A DNA stretch of 64,000 nucleotides from Chaetoceros tenuissimus (Eukaryota; Bacillariophyta; Thalassiosirophyceae; Chaetocerotales; Chaetocerotaceae), in assembly GCA_021927905.1 (NCBI GenBank), contig BLLK01000069.1, positions 558,001 through 622,000 of the forward strand, in the 5' to 3' direction. Within the stretch, counting starts at the first letter, position 1, and each line of letters opens with the position of its first letter. Both the position numbers and the translations under genes were made by a program. Of this stretch, positions 30,349-40,900 are shown one piece after another. The notes beneath the pieces are model-generated. The model saw only the letters and a list, made by a program, of their open reading frames with translations, was not told where the DNA came from and did not search any database.

Positions 30349-30592
30349 AAATAAAGTAAACTATGCAATTGTAGTAACCATGACGGATAGGTAGTCGACG
30401 GACACCCTTTTCATCCATGAAAAAGCGATCCAGCAACAAACGGAAACGCAGTCATAGGAACAAGGAACAGATGAGCAAACAAACATACACATCTCATGTT
30501 TTTATGAGATGAACTACACTCTGCTATAATTGCTATCGATCTGTGACTACTTAAAGCATTTCATCAGCTAACAAACAACTATAACACCAACT

Positions 30593-32188
30593 ATGCGTGC
30601 AACAAGATCAGCGGCCTGTGCATTCCTTTCTCGATCATCTCTAAGACACTCAAACAACATGCCTTGCATCCAAAACATTTTCGCAGCAACTACCGGCAAC
30701 AAGAAGAAGAATATCATTTCGTCACCTACAGCCTCATTCTCTTCTTCATCTTCAACAGCGAGTCAAGAGAATGATCTTTCATCGGCTCGTGGGCGAAATG
30801 CAGTGTCTCTACTTCCAGTTTATCTCACAGACGCGAGAGCTGTGACAAAGTACCATCCAACTGAATCACCAGAAGGAGCCTTGCAACTATCCGTTGCAGA
30901 AAATCAAATGCTTGAAGATTTACTCGTACCTGCTTTGCGTAAATTTTCAACTCAAACATCTGATCAAGGATTGGAAGGACTCTTTCATTCTGATCAGATT
31001 TACTATCAAGCAACTCATGGACGAGAGGGGCTACGAAAAGCTATGGCAAGTTATTTACAACGTATTTTGAAGTTGGACAAAGATTTAGATTTAGACGGTA
31101 TGGTACTTGGTGCAGGGTGTAATGCTGTGTTGGAAAATTTATGTTTTTGTCTGACTGAACCTGGTGATGCTGTACTGTTGCCTACACCTTATTATGCAGC
31201 ATTTGAATTCGACCTTGTTGCTAGGGCAGCTCTGAACATTGTTCCTGTCAATACCATGAACTTTAATACACCACAAAATGATAATGAAGGGGGCATCTGC
31301 CAGAGTATGTATTATCCAAATAGAGAATCACTAGATGCAGCATATGAAAAAGCATTGGAGTCGGGATCGACACCAAAAGTTCTTTTGTTGAGTCATCCAA
31401 ATAATCCTTTGGGAGTATGTTATCCACCAGAGGTTGTGAAAGAATGTATTGATTGGGCTAGAGAGAAGCAGGTACATCTTGTGTCAGATGAGATTTATGC
31501 TGGATCAGTATATCAGCAGTCAAAGGAAAATGGAGAAGAAACTTTCAAAAGTGCTTTATCGTTAGCTTCTAGTGGAAATGATGATGTAGGCTTGGGATTA
31601 GGACCTTACATCCATTTCGTGTATGCTTTGTCTAAAGATTTTGCACTTTCGGGATTAAGAGTTGGAGTAGCATATTCAGAGAATGAGGAAATCAGACTAC
31701 CAATGCAAAAACTTAATGATTTGTGTCAAATTTCTTCTCAGACTCAATTGACCGTTCAAGAAATGCTAAGTTCTTCAAGTTCGACAGAAGTAAATGATAA
31801 ATGGTCTACAGACTCGTTCTTGCCAGAAAATAATAGTCGGATCAGAGCAAGAAGTGAACAACTTCAAAGTGTGTTATCTGAATGTGGTATCCCATATTTA
31901 AAGGGAGATTCTGGTTTATTTCTATGGATGGATTTCTCACAATTTTTACCTCCTCTACCATCGGGAGAGTCTGAAGGGCTTTTGGAAAGTCCAGAAAGCA
32001 TGGATGCTAGAGAACGCGAATTGTATCTCGATCTAATGCAAAACTTTGGACTGTTATTTACACCTGGAAGAAGTATGAGAAATGAGCTACCTGGTTTCTT
32101 CCGTTGTGTATTCACTGCTGCTTCGGATAATGAATTCTCATTGGGCCTCGAGAGAATCAAAACCTATGTAGCTGCTAAGAAAAACTAA
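30593..32188 (+). CDS. PLP aminotransferase, class I/II, ACC-synthase-like
   Basis: Single exon, 531 aa, ATG at 30593. The first ~45 residues are Arg/Ser/Ala-rich and lack acids (MRATRSAACAFLSRSSLRHS), a probable mitochondrial presequence. The fold-type-I core is clear: GLEGLFHSDQIYYQATHGRE, LGAGCNAVLENLCFCLTEPG, LLPTPYYAAFEFDLVARA, SHPNNPLGVCYPPEVVKECI, LVSDEIYAGSVY, then ALSKDFALSGLRVG with Lys348 as the likely PLP Schiff-base lysine, and a C-terminal Arg in FFRCVFTAA. The SKDF-x-L-x-GLRVG form and the SDEIY motif are typical of ACC synthases and related aminotransferases. The true reaction is uncertain. Confidence 0.87.
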   Translation: MRATRSAACAFLSRSSLRHSNNMPCIQNIFAATTGNKKKNIISSPTASFSSSSSTASQENDLSSARGRNAVSLLPVYLTDARAVTKYHPTESPEGALQLSVAENQMLEDLLVPALRKFSTQTSDQGLEGLFHSDQIYYQATHGREGLRKAMASYLQRILKLDKDLDLDGMVLGAGCNAVLENLCFCLTEPGDAVLLPTPYYAAFEFDLVARAALNIVPVNTMNFNTPQNDNEGGICQSMYYPNRESLDAAYEKALESGSTPKVLLLSHPNNPLGVCYPPEVVKECIDWAREKQVHLVSDEIYAGSVYQQSKENGEETFKSALSLASSGNDDVGLGLGPYIHFVYALSKDFALSGLRVGVAYSENEEIRLPMQKLNDLCQISSQTQLTVQEMLSSSSSTEVNDKWSTDSFLPENNSRIRARSEQLQSVLSECGIPYLKGDSGLFLWMDFSQFLPPLPSGESEGLLESPESMDARERELYLDLMQNFGLLFTPGRSMRNELPGFFRCVFTAASDNEFSLGLERIKTYVAAKKN

Positions 32189-32415
32189 TTGAAACTGAAT
32201 AAGGACTTTGCGTATGAATAAATGAATTGTGTCATATATACTGTGTACAAATGAAGTACGTATTAGTTTAAAATAGGTTGCATTTATAGAGGCAATTTGT
32301 TAAAACATTATGTCTATTCCTAAAATTTTTCTGCCATTTTAATAGAAATTACAACTTGCATTTATTCCTATTTTATTCCTAATCTATTCCTGAAAATAGC
32401 GTGAGTTTCAGGGCG

Positions 32416-32718
32416 ATGGCAGTCATACTCTATCGTATGAATTCGATAGGCATTAGAACACACAAAATATTACCAAGTATTTCAATGGTGTTATGTTGCG
32501 GTTGCGGATTTAGAACCAGTGGTGACGTGGATGATTTACTTGGTCATGTAAGAGGTATGCACGATGTGGAAGTGAGACTTGGAAATTGGCATTACGCCCA
32601 TTGCAACGAATATCAATGTTGTCGCCAAAATGGACATGGTAGAAGACTGAATAGCTTTGAAAGTCTCCAGCATCACCTTGAACATTCGCATTATGTTGAT
32701 ATTTGGGAAGAAGATTAG
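32416..32718 (+). CDS. Small C2H2-like zinc-finger protein
   Basis: Single exon, up to 100 aa. The frame opens at GTG; ATGs occur at 32416 and 32485. Two zinc-finger-like units are visible: CGCGFRTSGDVDDLLGHVRG followed by MH, and a second unit beginning YQCCRQNGHGRR and ending LQHHLEHSH, each with paired Cys then His-x4-His spacing. It is much shorter than most transcription factors. It could be a nucleic-acid- or protein-binding zinc protein of unknown role. The later start (MVLCCGCGF) would leave little but the fingers. Upstream bases lack an obvious promoter, so the 5' end is uncertain. Confidence 0.5.
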   Translation: MAVILYRMNSIGIRTHKILPSISMVLCCGCGFRTSGDVDDLLGHVRGMHDVEVRLGNWHYAHCNEYQCCRQNGHGRRLNSFESLQHHLEHSHYVDIWEED

Positions 32719-32786
32719 TAGCTCGTTCATTTCAATTTGATCTCAAACAAAAAGAATAATCGTGAGATCGTCAAATAAAACAAATT

Positions 32787-33845
32787 TTATTTGAAATCCT
32801 CTTCCAACATATATAGCACAACATTTTTTGCTGTCTCTGTCTCAACAAATGCCAATTTCTCTTTTCTTATTCTCTCATGCTTCGTGCATAGATATTCAAC
32901 CAACTGCCCATGAGTCCTTACTCGTTGCCCATTATATTCTCGGTTTGGAAATTCACTTGGGAACACACAGCAAGGTCTAGACACGAAAAGAGTTTAAGGA
33001 CATTCTGCATACAAAAAGCATACAATACGTCACAAAACTTTCACTTACACGACTGCAAAAGGAATCTTCAATAGTAAAGCCAAATCAATTGTCGCTTCGG
33101 TTGCTTGATCAGGATGAAAGCCAACAATCAAATCTAATGATTGAAATACACACAAGGCTTCAGTAGGATCTTTTATTTGTTGCATATCTTCTTTCTCTTC
33201 ATCTCTTTGTTTTGGTAAAGTTCCTCCGTAGTAAACTTTATTGGCTTGCACCCGATCACTTTCTTTTTGCCAATATTCATTCCATATGTTCTTATCTCCG
33301 TCATTTAAATCTTTCTTCAGTGAAATATTGCGGATTGTGTTCACCAATGCATCATCTACATGAATACGCATGTAATTAGGAGAAGACAGGGTCAAGTTCA
33401 CACTTTCTTCATTATCTCGCTTCCTCTTGATACTACAATTTTCTATCATACGAGTTAGGAATTTTGCCAATGGCTGGTGCGTCGGCAAACCTTCAACAGC
33501 TCTAATCTTTGCTTCGGCGGGATTATCCAATAAAAATCTTACAGACTTGACTAATCTCTTGTGATTTGGTACTCGTCGATCAGCTATGATGGAATTTATG
33601 CCGTCGATATTCTTTAGAATCCAAGATAGGTCTCCCCGCCCTCCTGCAACGTCGAGTATTTTAGGATTTTGATGCGAAGTTATAGATGGATACATACGAT
33701 GAAGGAATTCTCGGAGCACATATATCCGGTTCTTTTTCGATAATGCCCGTGTGCTATTCTCGTTGTTGATTATTGTTCCATCGGGCGGTGAACTCTTTCC
33801 TGTGCCATCGATGACTGTGCATATCTTTACTTCTACGTTCGACAT
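32787..33845 (-). CDS. SAM-dependent methyltransferase-like protein (two exons)
   Basis: Exons 33845-33049 and 32976-32787, with a 72-bp GT-AG intron; spliced protein 328 aa, ATG at 33845. Residues 62-72 (KILDVAGGRGD) fit motif I of Rossmann-fold methyltransferases, and IIADRR about 20 residues on fits the acidic end of strand 2. The splice rebuilds LLLKIPFAVVPCCVFPSEFP, a proline/cysteine motif seen in a little-studied eukaryotic methyltransferase-like group where LDLIVGFHPDQATE precedes it. Basic and acidic insertions (KRKRDNEE, KQRDEEKEDMQQ) occur in the middle. The substrate is unknown. It is divergent from the 8-TM duplicated gene. Confidence 0.7.
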
Positions 33846-34232
33846 GTTATTTCTGGTTAATCAAAATAATACATCAACAAAACAGGCAACAACACGGAAC
33901 ACTGATGGAGCGGATAGCGTAATATGTGGCCATGAACGTCCGTGCATTGACCGATTGACCGACGTGGGAATGTCTCATTTGTACGACATTTCTGACAGGA
34001 ATGTCTCATCATTACGTAGAATTCTTTGGGAAGAACTTCCAACTTTTCTCCAAGAAGTTCAACCATACCCTAGAAAAAAGATAAAAACCTGCTCGTACTC
34101 ACTTTAACTTCCCTAAATCGAAGAATAGTTTACTTATGACACGTATGTGAACACAAAAGTTCTTTGAAAAGATATGATAGATCTTTTATCTCAATATATA
34201 CTCCAACAAAATTAATTGAAATTCTCGACCAA
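33846..34232. other. Divergent intergenic region; start of duplicated block
   Basis: It lies between the methyltransferase-like ATG and the 8-TM protein ATG. Sequence from about 34040 onward is shared with the block beginning at about 37761. Confidence 0.5.
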
Positions 34233-35753
34233 ATGAAAACGACTAGCTCGACAGCCTCGCAAATCCTAAGATCGAGGACAAGAAACATATCTTCCCAGCC
34301 TCTCTCGACCACAATCACCGAAGAAAGAAATGGTTATGGGAGCAGTATAAGAACTACAACAGTTAGATATTCGAATGGATCAGAATTTTCATCAAAGGAA
34401 CTCCTAGCTACTTCTAATGAAGTACTCGTACCTCTTCAAGAGGTACGAGTACATACACCGCTGATGCTCTCTTCTTGTGATATCAATCAGGGCCTTACTT
34501 CCAGCAGTCCTTCCACTGTTTATCCAGAAAGATATTCATTTCTCCAAGTTCCGAGTTATCGAAAATCTCTCCAGGCTTTCTTTGCAGGAATAGCATCAAT
34601 TATTGCTGCAAATATCTTGCTTGCTTGCGTTACAAACCACGATCATACAGAAATTGGCATCATTCTGGTATACTTATTTAGTATATTCTCTCTTTTTTGC
34701 TTTACATTTGCGTTTCTGGATATGTATTCAGCTCTGCTTTCTTTCAAATACAATCAGGATAAAAACAGCATGAACAATTACGACTCCGTCAATTTTGGGG
34801 ATATTTGGAAAGAAGTGATGGCAGAAGGTGCTTCTTGTATGCTTGGAGTAAGCTGGTTGATTTTTTGTCTTGGTTTTGTTACAGCGGCCACCACTTTGAT
34901 TTTGGGTGTCTTTACAAATAAAGCTGTGATCGGATTGATTTGCTTGATGACCATGTGGTTATCAGTTGCCTATGCCTTGATGTGTCACCAAGCAGAGTCA
35001 TCAAGATTAGGACCAAAGGGGAAAAAATCAAACAATCCAGACGAGTATGTGGATGAATCCATTCATTCATTCTTTGTGGCAGTCAGGAATGGTATTCTCT
35101 CTGTGGTATTCCTCGTAGTAGAAAATACCATGATAGATGGAGATTGGTATGAAAACCCTGTTCGCGTGGTATTGGTAATGATGACAGTGGGGTTTGGTGT
35201 AGCTTCATTCATCCACTATACAATTGCATTTACATTGATTCGTCTTGCGAAGGCTGATTCAGATGAGATGAGAAAGACGAAGAAAGAAAAGGATGGTTAC
35301 ATTGTGCGTCCTTCTTCTCTCTTCGTGTTTGCAACCTTTTTACAAATATTGGGTTTGATCACTTTCGTTGTTACTCTAATCATGGCTTCTATTGATGAAC
35401 CAATTAATCCTAGGTTCGTTCTCTTTTTGATTTTTTGGCACTCAGTTACATGGTGGCTTTTAATGCTCGAACATGAGCCTTCACTGAAACGTACATCATC
35501 ATGTCATGTATGCTTTGATTATGTTGAAACTGACAACATGAAGTACAAGATGATTGGTGTCGAGCACGATATAGAGAGTCAAGAAACTCTCACTTACGAC
35601 CCCATTGGACAGGAACCTAGTCAGGATCTTACAGAAAATAGCAGCAATGATAGCAGTACTCAGGATCTGAATACAGTAGATACTATCGAGGCGAATAGAA
35701 TTACGTCAAATACAACTTATGAGCCTCCAGTGCTCGGAAGCAATGAAGAGTAG
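34233..35753 (+). CDS. Unknown 8-TM membrane protein (single-unit paralogue)
   Basis: Single exon. The frame opens at TTG; the first ATG is at 34233 (MKTTSSTASQ), giving 506 aa, and the same ATG is conserved in the sister gene. A Ser/Thr-rich cytosolic N-terminus is followed by a membrane unit with eight predicted helices, including FFAGIASIIAANILLACV, VYLFSIFSLFCFTFAFLDMY, LGVSWLIFCLGFVTAATTLI, IGLICLMTMWLSVAYALM, VVLVMMTVGFGVASFIHYTI and FLIFWHSVTWWLLMLEHEP. The tail is acidic and Asn/Ser-rich. The family is not recognised. Positions 34422-34452 are a perfect palindrome that replaces a different coding segment present in the sister gene. Confidence 0.8.
   Translation: MKTTSSTASQILRSRTRNISSQPLSTTITEERNGYGSSIRTTTVRYSNGSEFSSKELLATSNEVLVPLQEVRVHTPLMLSSCDINQGLTSSSPSTVYPERYSFLQVPSYRKSLQAFFAGIASIIAANILLACVTNHDHTEIGIILVYLFSIFSLFCFTFAFLDMYSALLSFKYNQDKNSMNNYDSVNFGDIWKEVMAEGASCMLGVSWLIFCLGFVTAATTLILGVFTNKAVIGLICLMTMWLSVAYALMCHQAESSRLGPKGKKSNNPDEYVDESIHSFFVAVRNGILSVVFLVVENTMIDGDWYENPVRVVLVMMTVGFGVASFIHYTIAFTLIRLAKADSDEMRKTKKEKDGYIVRPSSLFVFATFLQILGLITFVVTLIMASIDEPINPRFVLFLIFWHSVTWWLLMLEHEPSLKRTSSCHVCFDYVETDNMKYKMIGVEHDIESQETLTYDPIGQEPSQDLTENSSNDSSTQDLNTVDTIEANRITSNTTYEPPVLGSNEE
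34422..34452. repeat. 31-bp perfect palindrome inside coding sequence
   Basis: Two 15-bp arms (GTACTCGTACCTCTT and its reverse complement) flank a single C. In the sister gene (from about 38150) only the left arm exists and a different sequence follows. The net length change is 9 bp, so the frame is kept. Confidence 0.9.
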
Positions 35754-36117
35754 CGTATAGATCCAGATGGAGGTATTCAATGCCAACTCATAAGGATCTG
35801 TTGCTGATGAGTTCAATGATAATGCTCAAGACAATGAAGAAGTTGGTGAAGTGGCGAGGACTTGATTGCATGGTGTGTGTAATATGTTTTAAATCCGTAT
35901 TGTATAATCAAAACATTTTCGTGTATATTCAAAAGTCCACGATGATGGCATACGTACTCTTATTTCCTTCTATATTCACTTTCCATGTATTCTCATAACA
36001 TGTATTAGTAGTCCTAAGAGGCAATGCAAGTATTATAGTCCAAGTGAAGCTCTGAAGACAATTGATATTACAAGAAAAAGACCACGAAATGATTCTAAAC
36101 TCATGGATACGACCTCA

Positions 36118-36587
36118 CGGTATTAGGATTAATTTGTGGACAATGTACATTCATGGGTTACTCTCTTATTCGAGGAGGATACTATCAACCACTAGCAATT
36201 GTCCCTTTGATTTACTTTTCACTTTGGACCATGACTTATTTTCATGAAAATTATGCCGAACCATCGGATCGTCTCACATTGGAACATGCCATGGAATTGG
36301 ATAAAAAGGTTGAAATTGTCGAACAAGCCACTACACGTCAAAAGAGAAAGGAAATGAATTGTCCCATTCCTAAAGATACTTTTTCAAAAGATCATTACAA
36401 ACAACCTGTATTGACAGAGAAGCATGGTTATCCTTTATTTTATAGAATGGGAAAAGAAGATGAATTGACATTGAAAGCGAGAGATAGGTTAGGTGTAGGC
36501 GCTCGATCTGATCTTTGGATGGGATATGAAATCAATCAAGGTTCTTCTGGTGATTTGAGTGAAAAGGATGAGAAGATGATTGTATAA
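36118..36587 (+). pseudogene. C-terminal fragment of an OSCA/CSC1/TMEM63-like channel gene
   Basis: An open frame starts right at the edge of duplication copy A (GTA at 36120) with VLGLICGQCTFMGYSLIRGG and continues YYQPLAIVPLIYFSLWTMTY, then a soluble tail to a stop at 36587. This resembles the last TM helices and the cytosolic end of the RSN1/DUF221 domain in OSCA/CSC1 calcium-permeable mechanosensitive channels. Everything N-terminal is absent, so this is a stranded 3' piece, presumably cut when the duplicated block arrived. An internal ATG at 36153 could start a 144-aa product, but nothing suggests a promoter. Family assignment is by eye. Confidence 0.55.
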
Positions 36588-37760
36588 TTTTAGTAGTGCT
36601 TGATTATGTTGCATACGCTATGTTGTAGCAATTTCAATTTCATTTCATTTAGCATTAGTTTATAAAAAGATGTATAAAATCACTTCTTCTAAGCCATCCC
36701 ATCTTGACAACAAAAGACACAGATGCAATTTGAATGAAAAGAAGTAATTGTCAAAGGAAGTGACGACACTCTTGCATCAAGCCAAGGTATCCTAAACTTT
36801 CCACATTCTAGTATGGATCTTTATAAATATCGTCTTTATTGAATCATTCTTTTTGCAAATAGATTTCATGATTGATTTAAGCATTCTCACATGTTGCTCC
36901 TACAGCTTCTAGTTTGACCTTGAACTCTCTACCTCTTTCATCTTGATTTGCTTCTTTCTTTATATCTTTTCAACCTTTTGATCCGTCGCCACTTTGAATC
37001 TTTATGCAGTGACTCCTCTAATTTCCTGAATGACCTTACCCGTCAGTTTCAAATAAAAAGCTCTTCCACTTCTTCGGCCGCAGCTGCAACAACGTCTTTT
37101 CCTACAGCCACCTTGCTTGCATAGATATACGCCCGGTAAAGGTGCGGAAGATACCCATGTTCTCATGGTCTAGTTCTGATAGATTTCGAAAGGCTTGATC
37201 CACTTTTCATAAAAGTGTGAAAGTTTGATCTTATCGTGACATGATCTCAAAGCAGGTTTTCATGTTCTTGTTGCATGTTCGTGTTGACTTTTTCGACAAA
37301 GCAGATTTCTTAGCAACGATATGAGACACCATTTTCAAAAGGTTTTGACTGCAAACATTTGTTGTTTGAGTTTTTGATCAAAGCTGGATCAATTCAATTT
37401 TGTTGAGATGTTACTAGTGTTATGTTCATCATCTCTATCTCATCCGTTCGAATAGATGAACTACGTACGTACTAGCTCTACTGTATATCAAGGCCCCCCA
37501 AAATATGGCAGTGACCCAACAGATAAATTATGATTATGGGATTCAATTTTGCCGGGGTTGGGGCGGGGGCTAACAACTCCGTCTTAAATAAAATGGCTAG
37601 ACAATGAGTCCCGAAAAGGCGGGGGCTAACAACTCCGTTTTAATTATATGGCTCGAAAAATGAATCCCATAAGTGCGGGGGATATCTTTTGGCTCCAATT
37701 TTCTTGGTTCCCCCCTCTGATTCAAAAGAATTGGACAGAACTTTTGACACCGTCAAAATT
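36588..37760. other. Intergenic region with possible coding relic
   Basis: About 1.2 kb without an intact gene. On the minus strand around 37020-37250 short protein-like stretches occur in different frames (AFRNLSELDHENMGIFRTF and YASKVAVGKDVVAAAAEEVE), which may be a decayed gene I cannot identify. A 56-bp GC-rich tandem repeat lies at 37562-37673. Confidence 0.35.
37562..37673. repeat. 56-bp GC-rich tandem repeat, two copies plus a partial third
   Basis: Two units begin GGCGGGGGCTAACAACTCCG at 37562 and 37618. A third, shortened GCGGGGG start follows at about 37674. The base composition stands out sharply from the AT-rich surroundings, just before duplication copy B. Confidence 0.75.
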
Positions 37761-37917
37761 CAACTTTTGCTGAGGAAGTTCTACCTTATACCCTAGAAAA
37801 AAGATAAAAACCTGCTCGTACTCACTTTAACTTCAAATCGAAGAATAGTTTACTTACTTATGGCACATCTGTGAACACAAACGTTCTTTGAAAAGATATT
37901 GATAGATCTTTATCTCA

Positions 37918-40900
37918 ATGTATTCTCCAACAAAATTAATTGAAATTCTCGACCAAATGAAAACGACAAGATCGACAGGAGCCTCGCAAATCCTAAGATC
38001 GAGGACTAGAAACATATCTTCCCAGCCTCTCTCGACCACAATCACCGAAGAAAGAAATATTGATGGGAGTATTACAAGAATCACAACAGTTCGATATTCG
38101 AATGGATCAGAGTTTTCATCAAAGGAACTCCTAGCTACTTCTAATGAAGTACTCGTACCTCTGGAAGATACTTCTTCTCGTCAGTCATCTACACCGCTGA
38201 TGCTCTCTTCTTGTGATATCAATCAGGGCCTTACTTCCAGCAGTCCTTCCACTGTTTATCCAGAAAGATATTCATTTCTCCAAGTTCCGAGTTATCGAAA
38301 ATCTCTCCAGGCTTTCTTTGCAGGAATAGCATCAATTATTGCTGCAAATATCTTGCTTGCTTGCGTTACAAACCACGATCATACAGAAATTGGCATCGTT
38401 CTGGTATACTTATTTAGTATATTCTCTCTTTTTTGCTTTACATTTGCGTTTCTGGATATGTATTCAGCTCTGCTTTCTTTCAAATACAATCAGGATAAAA
38501 ACAGCATGAACAATTACGACTCCGTCAATTTTGGGGATATTTGGAAAGAAGTGATGGCAGAAGGTGGTTCCCGCATGCTTGGAGTAAGCTGGTTGATTTT
38601 TTGTCTTGGTTTTGTTACAGCAGCCACCACTTTGATTTTGGGTGTCTTTACAAATAAAGCTGCGATCGGATTTATTTGCTTGATGACCATGTGGTTGTCA
38701 GTTGCCTATGCCTTGATGTGTTACCAAGCAGAGTCATCAAGATTAGGACCAAAGGAAAAACCTTCAACCACTCCAGACGAGTATGTGGATGAATCCATTC
38801 ATTCATTCTTTGTGGCACTCAGGAATGGTATTCTATCTGTGGTATTCCTCGTAGTAGAAAATACCATGATAGATGGAGATTGGTATGAAAACCCTGTTCG
38901 CGTGGTATTGGTAATGATGACAGTGGGGTTTGGTGTAGCTTCATTTGTCCACTATACAATTGCATTTACATTGATTCGTCTTGCAAAGGCTGATTCAGAT
39001 GAGATGAGAAAGACGAAGAAAGAAAAGGATGGTTACATTGTGCGTCCTTCTTCTCTCTTCGTGATTACAACCTTTTTACAAATATTGGGTTTGATCACTT
39101 TCGTTGTTACTCTAATCATGGCTTCTATTGATGAACCAATTAATCCTAGGTTCGTTCTCTTTTTGATTTTTTGGCACTCAGTTACATGGTGGCTTTTAAT
39201 GCTCGAACATGAGCCTTCACTGAAACGTACATCATTATGTCATGCATGCTTTGATTATGTTGAAACTGACAACATGAAGTACAAGATGATTAATGTCGAT
39301 CTCCAAGTTCCGAGTTATCGAAAATCTCTCCAGGCTTTCTTTGCAGGAATAGCATCAATTATTGCTGCAAATATCTTGCTTGCTTGCGTTACAAACCACG
39401 ATCATACAGAAATTGGCATCGTTCTAGTATACTTATTTAGTATATTCTCTCTTTTTTGCTTTACATTTGCGTTTCTGGATATGTATTCAGTTCTGCTTTC
39501 TTTCAAATACAATCAGGATAAAAACAGCATGAACAATTACGACTCCGTCAATTTTGGGGACATTTGGAAAGAAGTGATGGCAGAAGGTGCTTCTCGTATG
39601 CTTGGAGTAAGCTGGTTGATTTTTTGTCTTGGTTTTGTTACAGCAGCCACCACTTTGATTTTGGGTGTCTTTACAAATAAAGCTGCGATCGGATTTATTT
39701 GCTTGATGACCATGTGGTTGTCAGTTGCCTATGCCTTGATGTGTTACCAAGCAGAGTCATCAAGATTAGGACCAAAGGAAAAACCTTCAACCACTCCAGA
39801 CGAGTATATGGATGAATCCATTCATTCATTCTTTGTGGCACTCAGGAATGGTATTCTATCTGTGGTATTCCTCGTAGTAGAAAATACCATGATAGATGGA
39901 GATTGGTATGAAAACCCTGTTCGCGTGGTATTGGTAATGATGACAGTGGGGTTTGGTGTAGCTTCATTCATCCACTATACAATTGCATTTACATTGATTC
40001 GTCTTGCAAAGGCTGATTCAGATGAGATGAGAAAGACGAAGAAAGAAAAGGATGGTTACATTGTGCGTCCTTCTTCTCTCTTCGTGATTACAACCTTTTT
40101 ACAAATATTGGGTTTGATCACTTTCGTTGTTACTCTAATCATGGCTTCTATTGATGAACCAATTAATCCTAGGTTCGTTCTCTTTTTGATTTTTTGGCAC
40201 TCAGTTACATGGTGGCTTTTAATGCTCGAACATGAGCCTTCACTGAAACGTACATCATTATGTCATGCATGCTTTGATTATGTTGAAACTGACAACATGA
40301 AGTACAAGATGATTAATGTCGATCTCCAAGTTCCGAGTTATCGAAAATCTCTCCAGGCTTTCTTTGCAGGAATAGCATCAATTATTGCTGCAAATATCTT
40401 GCTTGCTTGCGTTACAAACCACGATCATACAGAAATTGGCATCATTCTGGTATACTTATTTAGTATATTCTCTCTTTTTTGCTTTACATTTGCGTTTCTG
40501 GATATGTATTCAGCTCTGCTTTCTTTCAAATACAATCAGGATAAAAACAGCATGAACAATTACGACTCCGTCAATTTTGGGGACATTTTGAAAGAAGTGA
40601 TGGCAGAAGGTGGTTCCCGTATGCTTGGAGTAAGCTGGTTGATTTTTTGTCTTGGTTTTGTTACAGCAGCCACCACTTTGATTTTGGGTGTCTTTACAAA
40701 TAAAGCTGCGATCGGATTTATTTGCTTGATGACCATGTGGTTGTCAGTTGCCTATGCCTTGATGTGTTACCAAGCAGAGTCATCAAGATTAGGACCAAAG
40801 GAAAAACCTTCAACCACTCCAGACGAGTATGTGGATGAATCCATTCATTCATTCTTTGTGGCACTCAGGAATGGTATTCTCTCTGTTTTATTCCTCGTAG

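Larger units (their letters stand above)
34040..36117 (+). repeat. Segmental duplication, copy A
   Basis: About 2.1 kb nearly identical to 37761-41900, apart from two extra 1023-bp internal units there. Homology covers 5' flank, whole gene and about 360 bp of 3' flank, ending at the bases CGACCTC. It is followed at once by a channel-gene fragment. Confidence 0.85.

Noticed and set aside
35780-35998. 72-codon ORF, with a 75-codon counterpart at 41562
   Set aside because: Both lie in the duplicated 3' flank and diverge only in their ends; they are best read as 3' UTR of the 8-TM genes.
37018-37250. Protein-like pieces on the minus strand
   Set aside because: Short, in different frames and unrecognised; recorded only as a possible relic within the intergenic entry.
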